Below, piece by piece: positions 53,092 to 59,618 of a DNA stretch of 64,000 nt. Position numbers and translations under genes: made by a program. Each line of letters starts with the position of its first letter. The stretch's first letter is position 1. The notes beneath the pieces were generated by a model that saw only the letters and a program-made list of their open reading frames with translations, was not told the DNA's origin and ran no database searches. This DNA comes from Mycobacterium sp. ITM-2016-00317. GTDB taxonomy: Bacteria > Actinomycetota > Actinomycetes > Mycobacteriales > Mycobacteriaceae. The stretch lies in contig NZ_CP134399.1 of NCBI RefSeq assembly GCF_002968295.1, positions 2,728,001-2,792,000 of the forward strand. Reading direction: 5' to 3'.

Positions 53092-54233
53092 CGCGAATCA
53101 TCGACTGGTGGGACGGACTGACCCGGGCCCAGAAATGGGTGTTCGGCATCGTCCTGTTCGCCGGGATCGCGCTGTCGCCGTTGTTCAAGCCGGGCTTCAT
53201 CGATACCCCGGGCATCAGCTTCGGCGGCACCATGGCCCAGTTCGCGATGGTGGCGATCATCGCGATCGGGCTCAACGTCGTCGTCGGCCAGGCCGGACTG
53301 CTCGACCTGGGCTACGTCGGGTTCTACGCCGTCGGCGCCTACACGGTCGCGCTGTTGACCAGCCCGGAGAGTCCGTGGAACCAGATGAGCCCGCAGGGCA
53401 TCCTGACCACGCCCTGGGCGTGGCTGGCCTGTGTGCCGCTGGCGATGGCGGTCACCGCGTTGAGCGGGCTGATCCTCGGCACCCCGACGCTGCGCCTGCG
53501 CGGTGACTACCTGGCGATCGTCACCCTCGGCTTCGGCGAGATCATCCGGTTGTTGGCCGACAACCTCGCCGACGTCACCAACGGGCCGCGCGGACTCAAC
53601 CAGGTCGCGTTCCCGCATTTCCGCGAGGACCCTCAGCACCCTGAAGGGGTGTTCTCGGTGGCCAATTCGAGCGGCGACGCGAACTACGGCACCTGGTGGT
53701 TCTGGCTCGGGCTGATCCTGATCGTGGGGATCCTCTTGCTGGTCGGCAATCTGGAACGCAGCCGCGTCGGGCGCGCCTGGATCGCCGTCCGCGAGGACGA
53801 GGACGCCGCAGAGGTGATGGGCGTCAATGCGTTCAAGTTCAAGCTGTGGGCGTTCACCATCGGCGCGGCGATCGGCGGGCTCTCGGGTGCGCTGTACGCC
53901 GGACAGGTGCAGTACGTCGCACCGCCGACGTTCAACATCATCAACTCGATGCTGTTCCTGTGTGCGGTGGTGCTGGGCGGGCAGGGCAACAAGCTCGGCG
54001 TGATCCTGGGTGCGTTCATCATCGTGTACCTGCCCAACCGGTTGCTCGGCGTGCATTTCCTGGGCATCGACATGGGCAACCTGAAATACTTGTTCTTCGG
54101 CCTGGCGCTGGTGGTGCTGATGATCTTCCGGCCGCAGGGCCTGTTCCCGGCCCGGCAGCACCTGCTCACCTACGCCAGAGCCGCACGCAAACTGCTGCGG
54201 ACCCAGCCCATGGATACGGAGCCGGTCAAATGA
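53088..54233 (+). CDS. livM: Branched-chain amino-acid ABC transporter permease LivM
   Basis: A 381-aa partner permease with about nine to ten helices. Family strings are GLNVVVGQAGLLDLGYVGFYAVGAY, read as VGQAGLLDLGYVGFYAVGAY, LRLRGDYLAIVTLGFGEI, and GRAWIAVREDEDAAEVMGVN (the ATPase-contact loop). ATG 53088 overlaps livH; the stop overlaps livG by 4 nt. The C-terminal 30 residues are basic and cytoplasmic. Confidence 0.95.
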   Translation: MTRIIDWWDGLTRAQKWVFGIVLFAGIALSPLFKPGFIDTPGISFGGTMAQFAMVAIIAIGLNVVVGQAGLLDLGYVGFYAVGAYTVALLTSPESPWNQMSPQGILTTPWAWLACVPLAMAVTALSGLILGTPTLRLRGDYLAIVTLGFGEIIRLLADNLADVTNGPRGLNQVAFPHFREDPQHPEGVFSVANSSGDANYGTWWFWLGLILIVGILLLVGNLERSRVGRAWIAVREDEDAAEVMGVNAFKFKLWAFTIGAAIGGLSGALYAGQVQYVAPPTFNIINSMLFLCAVVLGGQGNKLGVILGAFIIVYLPNRLLGVHFLGIDMGNLKYLFFGLALVVLMIFRPQGLFPARQHLLTYARAARKLLRTQPMDTEPVK

Positions 54234-55099
54234 CGTCGCCGCAGGACGGGGCCGCACCGGAGACCTTCGTCGACAGTGTCGCCGAACTCGCGAGCGTGCA
54301 CCGCGAGATCCAGGCCGGCGAGGGCGAGGTGCTGCTGCAGACCAACGATCTGACCGTGAAGTTCGGTGGCCTGACCGCATTGGACGCGGTGACGTTCAAC
54401 ATCCGTCGCGGCGAGATCCTGGGCCTCATCGGACCCAACGGGGCGGGCAAGACGACGTGCTTCAACGCGATCACCGGCGTCTACCGGCCGACGTCGGGGT
54501 CGGTGAGCTTCGACGGCTCGACGATCGGCAGGATCAAGCGTCACCAGATCACCCGGCTGGGTATCGCCCGCACCTTCCAGAACATCCGGCTGTTCGGTGA
54601 GATGACCGCGCTGGAGAACGTGATGGTGGGCACCGACGCCCGCCACCACACCTCGGTGCCGGGTGCGCTGTTCCGCTCCCCGCGGCACCGCCGCGAAGAA
54701 CGGTCGGCGATCGAAAGGTCCGCGGCACTGCTCCATTTCGTGGGGATCGCCCACCGCGGTGAGGAGAAGGCCAAGAACCTCTCCTATGGCGACCAGCGTC
54801 GACTGGAGATCGCGCGGGCGCTGGCCACCGAACCCAAGCTGCTGTGCCTGGACGAGCCCGCCGCCGGGTTCAATCCCAGCGAGAAGTCCGCGCTGATCGA
54901 CCTGATCCGCAAGATCCGCGACGACGGCTACACCGTGCTGCTGATCGAACACGACATGCGGCTGGTGATGGGGGTGACCGACCGGATCGTGGTGCTGGAG
55001 TTCGGCCGCAAGATCGCCGACGGGCTGCCCGCCGAGATCCGCGAGGACCCCAAGGTCATCGCCGCCTACCTGGGAGTGCCCGACGATGAGCTCACCTGA
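54230..55099 (+). CDS. livG: Branched-chain amino-acid ABC transporter ATP-binding protein LivG
   Basis: A 289-aa ATPase, with a 35-residue polar N-terminal extension before the core. Walker A IGPNGAGKTTCFN, Q-loop ARTFQNIRLF, signature LSYGDQRRLEIARAL, Walker B LLCLDEPAAGFNP and H-loop IEHDMRLVMG are typical of LivG, whose signature is LSYG rather than LSGG. ATG 54230 overlaps livM; the end overlaps livF by 14 nt. Confidence 0.95.
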   Translation: MTSPQDGAAPETFVDSVAELASVHREIQAGEGEVLLQTNDLTVKFGGLTALDAVTFNIRRGEILGLIGPNGAGKTTCFNAITGVYRPTSGSVSFDGSTIGRIKRHQITRLGIARTFQNIRLFGEMTALENVMVGTDARHHTSVPGALFRSPRHRREERSAIERSAALLHFVGIAHRGEEKAKNLSYGDQRRLEIARALATEPKLLCLDEPAAGFNPSEKSALIDLIRKIRDDGYTVLLIEHDMRLVMGVTDRIVVLEFGRKIADGLPAEIREDPKVIAAYLGVPDDELT

Positions 55100-55856
55100 G
55101 ACCCCCGAGACCCCTGAGCGGCAGCCCGATTCGCGTCCGGTGCTGCTGGAGGTGCGTGACATCGTCGTGCACTACGGCCGGATCAAAGCCCTGCACTCGG
55201 TGTCGCTGACCGTGCACGATGGCGAGCTGGTGACCCTGCTGGGTTCCAATGGCGCAGGCAAGACCACCATGATGCGCGCGATCTCCGGGCTGTTGCCGCT
55301 GACGTCGGGTTCGGTGTGGTTCGACGGCAAGGACATCAGCCGCGTCAAGGCGCACAAGCGGGTGGCCGACGGCCTGATCCAGGCCCCGGAGGGACGCGGC
55401 GTCTTCCCCGGCATGACGATCATCGACAATCTTGAGATGGGTTGCTACGGAAGGAAGTTCGCGTCCAAGGCGGAGCACGACGAGCGGCTCGACTGGGTGT
55501 TGGAGACCTTCCCCCGCCTGGCGGAACGCAGAAGTCAGCTGGGTGGCACCCTTTCCGGCGGGGAGCAGCAGATGCTGGCCATCGGGCGCGCATTGATGGC
55601 GCGGCCGAAAGTGTTGCTGCTCGACGAGCCGTCCATGGGGTTGGCTCCGATGGTGATCTCGCAGATCTTCCGGATCATCGCCGAGATCAACGCCGCGGGC
55701 ACCACGGTGCTGCTGGTCGAGCAGAATGCGCAGCAGGCCCTGAGCCGGTCGGACCGGGCCTACATCCTGGAGACCGGCGAGGTCACCCGCACCGGTGATG
55801 CTCGGGAGCTGCTGTCCGACACGAGCATCCGCGCGGCCTACCTCGGCGTCGCCTGA
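55086..55856 (+). CDS. livF: Branched-chain amino-acid ABC transporter ATP-binding protein LivF
   Basis: The second ATPase of the transporter, 256 aa. Walker A LGSNGAGKTTMMR, Q-loop PEGRGVFPGMT (typical LivF), signature LSGGEQQMLAIGRAL, Walker B VLLLDEPSMGLAP and H-loop VEQNAQQAL. It ends the five-gene operon. A 58-bp dispersed repeat begins 16 nt after its stop and probably acts as the transcript end. Confidence 0.95.
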   Translation: MSSPETPETPERQPDSRPVLLEVRDIVVHYGRIKALHSVSLTVHDGELVTLLGSNGAGKTTMMRAISGLLPLTSGSVWFDGKDISRVKAHKRVADGLIQAPEGRGVFPGMTIIDNLEMGCYGRKFASKAEHDERLDWVLETFPRLAERRSQLGGTLSGGEQQMLAIGRALMARPKVLLLDEPSMGLAPMVISQIFRIIAEINAAGTTVLLVEQNAQQALSRSDRAYILETGEVTRTGDARELLSDTSIRAAYLGVA

Positions 55857-55872
55857 CCCCTGCCTTCCTTGC

Positions 55873-55930
55873 GCGAGCGTGCGTGTCCGCGGGCGACATG
55901 CCGACGGAATTCCTGACTTTCCGCACGCTC
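55873..55930 (+). repeat. 58-bp dispersed repeat, copy 1
   Basis: Begins GCGAGCGTGCGTGTC and ends CCGCACGCTC, so the ends are inverted (GAGCGTGCG/CGCACGCTC) and can fold into a hairpin. It lies between the convergent livF and DUF167 genes. The reverse complement of 56186-56243 is the same element. I recall similar short elements scattered in mycobacterial intergenic DNA. Confidence 0.65.
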
Positions 55931-55941
55931 GTGGCGGCCGA

Positions 55942-56169
55942 TCAGCCGATGCGGAACCGTTTGAGTCGTGCCGTCGCGCCGCCGGTCAACTGGACGTCGC
56001 TGCGCGGTACCCCGAAGTGGTCGGCGAGCACCCGGATCACCGCGGCGTTGGCCTTGCCCTCGACTGCACGCTCTCGGACGTAGACGGTCAGCACGCCGTC
56101 GGGTCCGGTTTCCACCAACGGGCCCTTGCTGCTGCCCGGCTTGACCCGGACCGAGATCACCTCAGTCAT
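55942..56169 (-). CDS. DUF167 (YggU-like) family protein
   Basis: A 75-aa protein with the DUF167 pattern: ISVRVKPGSSKG, then VYVRERAVEGKANAAVIRVLA, read as RAVEGKANAAVIRVLADHFG, and a C-terminal VQLTGGATARLKRFRI. This is the usual full length for the family. The function is unknown. Copies of a 58-bp repeat lie on both sides, 12 nt from its stop and 17 nt from its start. Confidence 0.88.
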   Translation of the reverse strand: MTEVISVRVKPGSSKGPLVETGPDGVLTVYVRERAVEGKANAAVIRVLADHFGVPRSDVQLTGGATARLKRFRIG

Positions 56170-56185
56170 GGGTCTATTGAGCCGT

Positions 56186-56243
56186 GAGCGTGCGCATTGT
56201 GGGGGATTTCCGCGGTGTGTTGGCCGCCGACACGCACGCTCGC
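56186..56243 (-). repeat. 58-bp dispersed repeat, copy 2 (inverted)
   Basis: Read on the minus strand it begins GCGAGCGTGCGTGTCGGCGG and ends GCGCACGCTC, matching copy 1 at both ends and in length, with a diverged centre. It lies between the thiolase stop and the DUF167 start, so with copy 1 it brackets DUF167. Confidence 0.65.
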
Positions 56244-56262
56244 GGTATGTCCCCGGGGTTGG

Positions 56263-57462
56263 TTAGCGGGCGACGATGACCGAGGAGCCGTGGCCGAAGA
56301 GGCCTTGGTTGGCGGTGATGCCGACGGTGGCGTTTTCGACTTGGCGGCCGGTGGCTTGGCCGCGCAGTTGCCAGGTGAGTTCGCAGACTTGGGCGATGGC
56401 CTGGGCCGGGATCGCTTCGCCGAAGCAGGCCAACCCACCGGAGGCGTTGACCGGGATGCGGCCGCCGACGGTGGTGGCTCCGGAGCGGAGGAGGTGTTCG
56501 GCCTCGCCCTTGGCGCACAGACCGAGGTGCTCGTACCAGTCGAGTTCCAACGCGGTGGACAGGTCATAGACCTCGGCCAGGGACAGGTCCTCGGGGCCGA
56601 TACCGGCTTCGGCGTAGGCGGCGTCGAGGATCTGGTCTTTGAAGACGCGTTCGGGCCCGGGGACCACGGCGGTGGAGTCGGTGGCGATGTCGGGCAGCTC
56701 GGGCAGGTGCTGCGGGTATTGCGGGGACTGCAGGCTGATCGCCCGCACCGAGGGCACTCCCTCGACCGAACCCAGGTGTTTCTCGGCGAACGACTTGCTC
56801 GCGACGATCACCGCGGCCGCGCCGTCGGAGGTGGCGCAGATGTCGAGCAGCCGCAACGGATCCGACACCACGGGGGAGGCCAGCACGTCCTCGACGGTGG
56901 CGGCTTTGCGGTAGCGGGCGTTGGGGTTGTCCAGGCCGTGGCGGGCGTTCTTGACCTTCACGTTCGCGAAGTCTTCGAGGGTGGCGCCGTAGAGGTCCAT
57001 CCGCAGGCGGGCCAGCATCGCGAAATAGACGGTGTTGGTGGCGCCGATGAGGTGGAAACGCTGCCAGTCGGGATCGTTCTTGCGCTCGCCGCCGACGGGG
57101 GCGAAGAAACCCTTGGGGGTGGTGTCGGCGCCGATGACCAGCGCGACGTCGCACAGGCCGGCCAGGATGTGGGCGCGGGCGCTCTGCAGGGCCTGCGATC
57201 CGGAGGCGCAGGCGGCGTAGCTGGAGGTGATCGGGATGCCGTTCCAGCCCAGCTTCTGCGCGAACGTCGCGCCGGCGACGAAGCCGGGGTAGCCGTTGCG
57301 GATGGTGTCTGCGCCGGCGACGAGTTGGATCTGGCGCCAGTCCAGCCCGGCTTCGGCCAGGGCAGCGCGGGCGGCCACGACGCCGTACTCGGTGAAGTCG
57401 CGTCCCCATTTACCCCAGGGGTGCATACCGGCACCGAGGATGTAGACCGGTTCAGGGCTCAT
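56263..57462 (-). CDS. Thiolase-fold lipid-transfer protein/acetyl-CoA acetyltransferase (steroid-type)
   Basis: A 399-aa SCP2-thiolase-like protein. Strings are ILGAGMHPWGKWGRDFTEYG, SYAACASGSQALQSA with the thiolase nucleophile-position Cys, CATSDGAAAVIVAS, and NASGGLACFGEAIPA. The last, GHGSSVIV, replaces the usual CxG motif of true thiolases, so retro-aldol or another C-C bond chemistry is likely. Together with the DUF35 partner this resembles the Ltp/ChsH2-type aldolase pair in steroid side-chain breakdown. ATG 57462 overlaps the DUF35 stop by 4 nt. It corresponds to Rv1627c (recalled). Confidence 0.88.
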   Translation of the reverse strand: MSPEPVYILGAGMHPWGKWGRDFTEYGVVAARAALAEAGLDWRQIQLVAGADTIRNGYPGFVAGATFAQKLGWNGIPITSSYAACASGSQALQSARAHILAGLCDVALVIGADTTPKGFFAPVGGERKNDPDWQRFHLIGATNTVYFAMLARLRMDLYGATLEDFANVKVKNARHGLDNPNARYRKAATVEDVLASPVVSDPLRLLDICATSDGAAAVIVASKSFAEKHLGSVEGVPSVRAISLQSPQYPQHLPELPDIATDSTAVVPGPERVFKDQILDAAYAEAGIGPEDLSLAEVYDLSTALELDWYEHLGLCAKGEAEHLLRSGATTVGGRIPVNASGGLACFGEAIPAQAIAQVCELTWQLRGQATGRQVENATVGITANQGLFGHGSSVIVAR

Positions 57463-57896
57463 GAGGCGATTCTCCAGGCGTGGACGATGCGCTCGACGCC
57501 GTCGTCGTCGACATACAGCGGCATGGTGGTCAGTTCCATCTCCATGCCGACCTTGAGGTCGGCGGCCAGGGTGCCCTCGACGACCTTGCCGAGCACGATC
57601 AGGCCTTCGGCGGCGAGTTCGACCGCGGCCACGGCGAACGGCTCGAAAGGATCCGGTGACGGGTAGGGAGGTGGTGGGGCGTACCGGTTTTCGGTGTAGC
57701 TCCACAGCCGGCCGCGCCGCGACAGTGGCACCTGGGCCAGGTCGTCGCCGTCACAGCCCGGGTTGGGGCAGTTGTTGGCTCGGGGCGGGAACACGAAGGT
57801 TCCGCACTGGTGACACTTGCCGCCGATCAGATACGGATCTCCGGACCCGTCCGTGGCGAACCACCCGTCGATCGCAGGCTGCGTGGAAGCTGACAC
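57459..57896 (-). CDS. DUF35 zinc-ribbon/OB-fold protein, thiolase partner
   Basis: A 145-aa protein. The zinc ribbon has Cys28-x2-Cys31 (GKCHQCG) and Cys43-x4-Cys48 (NNCPNPGC). The acyl-CoA-binding OB fold follows, with WSYTENRYAPPPPYPSPD and PFAVAAVEL. Such proteins stabilise SCP2-thiolase partners and form part of the active site. It is the first gene of the two-gene operon, downstream of a KstR-type site. Confidence 0.9.
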   Translation of the reverse strand: MSASTQPAIDGWFATDGSGDPYLIGGKCHQCGTFVFPPRANNCPNPGCDGDDLAQVPLSRRGRLWSYTENRYAPPPPYPSPDPFEPFAVAAVELAAEGLIVLGKVVEGTLAADLKVGMEMELTTMPLYVDDDGVERIVHAWRIAS

Positions 57897-57928
57897 GCGG
57901 TCAGCGTACCGAGTTCGGGGCGCAAAGT

Positions 57929-57942
57929 TGAAACGTGTTCCA
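57929..57942. promoter_or_regulatory. KstR-type operator
   Basis: TGAAACGTGTTCCA fits the KstR consensus TnnAACnnGTTnnA at every fixed position. It lies 33-46 nt before the DUF35 start, overlapping the expected promoter. KstR represses cholesterol-catabolic genes in mycobacteria, and I recall Rv1627c-Rv1628c among its targets. Binding itself is inferred. Confidence 0.72.
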
Positions 57943-57962
57943 GTTTTGTTCCGGTGAGCGGG

Positions 57963-58634
57963 CTAGCCGGCCTCCAGCAGGATGCCGAGAAGTTCGTCGG
58001 GACAGTCGCGCATCAGGTTGTGTTTGCCGTCGAGTTCGTGGCAGATCCAGGTCGGGTCGTCGCGCACCCGGTCGTAGGACGGCTGCAATGGTGACTGTGC
58101 GGGCCAGTCCCGCGCGTAGACGAACACCCGTCGGCGGAACCGGTCCAGTCCACCCTGTAGACGCAGCGGTTGCAGAAGTGTGGCCAGCGGATGCGGCGTC
58201 GCCCGCGGATCGAAGAACGGCAGCGGCGGCACGCCGAACCCGGTGTCGTCGACCCGGACGTACCAGCTGCGTTCCTCGTCGTCGACCAGATCCCAGCACC
58301 TTTCGCCGTCGCGCGGCACCACGGCGTCGACGAACACCAGTGCGTGCACCCGGTCGGGGATCCGGTCGGCGACACCGGTGATCACCATGCCGCCGTAGCT
58401 GTGCCCGACGAGGACGAGATCGGCGCCCGCGGAGGTGTCGTCGCTGATCGCGGCAAGCACGTCGGTGAGGTGGGTCTCCAGGTTGACCGCACCCGGCAGC
58501 AGGTGGGACCGCTCCGCGACCCCGGTCAGCGTGAGCGCCAGCACGTGATGCCCCTGTGCCCGTAGCGAGGCCGCGAGATCGTCGAAACACCATGCGCCGT
58601 GGCACATCCCCGGAATCAACACATACGTGCTCAT
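57963..58634 (-). CDS. Alpha/beta-hydrolase fold esterase (EstC/pyrethroid-hydrolase type)
   Basis: A 223-aa soluble hydrolase with no signal peptide. The oxyanion turn is LIPGMCHGAWCF, the nucleophile elbow is GHSYGGM (Ser near residue 85) and the catalytic His is in DGKHNLMRDCP near the C-terminus. The strings DPTWICHELDGKH and RVFVYARDWP are typical of plant-esterase-like bacterial hydrolases. The substrate is unknown. ATG 58634 is chosen; GTG 58643 is in frame. It is divergent from a LysR gene, which probably controls it. Confidence 0.86.
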   Translation of the reverse strand: MSTYVLIPGMCHGAWCFDDLAASLRAQGHHVLALTLTGVAERSHLLPGAVNLETHLTDVLAAISDDTSAGADLVLVGHSYGGMVITGVADRIPDRVHALVFVDAVVPRDGERCWDLVDDEERSWYVRVDDTGFGVPPLPFFDPRATPHPLATLLQPLRLQGGLDRFRRRVFVYARDWPAQSPLQPSYDRVRDDPTWICHELDGKHNLMRDCPDELLGILLEAG

Positions 58635-58660
58635 GCTGTCCACGCTGCCCGCGGGTCAGC

Positions 58661-58695
58661 TATAAGTCCAATACAACCTTGTTCTCAAATTTATA
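58661..58695. promoter_or_regulatory. AT-rich divergent promoter/operator between hydrolase and LysR genes
   Basis: The short gap contains TATAAGTCCAATACAACCTT at 58661-58680, with an inverted match TTTATA at 58690-58695, so TATAA/TTATA ends flank about 24 nt. The base composition is much richer in AT than its surroundings. A LysR-type dyad that controls both genes is likely. Confidence 0.45.
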
Positions 58696-58705
58696 ATCGA
58701 TGCTT

Positions 58706-59608
58706 ATGGAGCTTCGGCAGCTGGAGTATCTGGTCGCGGTGGTCGAAGAACGCAGCTTCACCAGAGCAGCCCAGCGTGAACGCGTGGCACAGCCTGCCGT
58801 CAGCGCACAGATCCGCCGGTTGGAACGCCTGGTCGGACAGCCCCTGCTGACGCGCACGAGCCGGGAGGTGCGGCTGACTCAGGCCGGTGCGGCGCTGCTG
58901 CCCCACGCGCGTGCGGCGCTGGCCGCGGTGCGTGCCGCCCAGGCCGCGGTCGACGACGTCGCCGGCCTGGTGCGCGGCGCCGTCTCCGTCGGCACGGTGA
59001 CCCTGCATCCGGTCGACACGGCACGGCTGATCGCCGACTTCCACGCCGATCACCCCGGCGTCGAGATCACGCTGAGCACCGACAACTCCGACGAGCTGCT
59101 GGCCGGGTTGGCCGACGGCAGGTTGGATGCCGCCATCGTGTCGATCGGTGTCGACGAGGAACCGGCGGGGGTGGACTACCAGGTGATCACCGACGAACCG
59201 CTGGCCGCCGCGGTCGCTCCCGGCCACCCTCTGGGGCGCCGCAAAACAGTGACGCTGCAAGGGCTTTGCGAGTTCGGGCTGATCTCGCTGCCGCGGGGGA
59301 CCGGGCTGCGGTCGCGGCTCGACCAGGCGTGCGCGGCTGCGGGGTTGCGGCCCCGGATCGCGTTCGAGGCGACCAACCCGCAGGAGCTGGTGCAGCTGGC
59401 CCGCCACGGTCTGGGGGTCGCGCTCGTGCCGCAGTCGATGGTGGGCGACAGCGGGCTGCACGAGGTGCGGATCACACCGCGGCTGCGGGGCCGGCTGGTG
59501 TGGGCCTGGCGGGTGGACGCGGCCGGTCCCGCGGCGCGTCTGCTCAACGAGCGGGCCCGCGCGATGATTGCGGCGACGGGCGCACCGCCTGTCAGCCCGC
59601 ATGCCTAG
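58706..59608 (+). CDS. LysR-family transcriptional regulator
   Basis: A 300-aa regulator. The N-terminal winged helix-turn-helix is classic: MELRQLEYLVAVVEERSFT, RAAQRERVAQPAVSAQIRRL and GQPLLTRTSREVRLTQAG. The effector domain follows at about 90-295. It probably senses a ligand linked to the hydrolase substrate. ATG 58706 is used; ATG 58700 two codons upstream is possible. The end overlaps the polA -10 element. Confidence 0.92.
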   Translation: MELRQLEYLVAVVEERSFTRAAQRERVAQPAVSAQIRRLERLVGQPLLTRTSREVRLTQAGAALLPHARAALAAVRAAQAAVDDVAGLVRGAVSVGTVTLHPVDTARLIADFHADHPGVEITLSTDNSDELLAGLADGRLDAAIVSIGVDEEPAGVDYQVITDEPLAAAVAPGHPLGRRKTVTLQGLCEFGLISLPRGTGLRSRLDQACAAAGLRPRIAFEATNPQELVQLARHGLGVALVPQSMVGDSGLHEVRITPRLRGRLVWAWRVDAAGPAARLLNERARAMIAATGAPPVSPHA

Positions 59609-59618
59609 AGTGATGTCC
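59606..59618 (+). promoter_or_regulatory. Probable leaderless promoter of polA
   Basis: TAGAGT (59606-59611) fits TANNNT and stands exactly 7 nt before GTG 59619, with no Shine-Dalgarno. It lies on the LysR stop codon. Confidence 0.45.
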
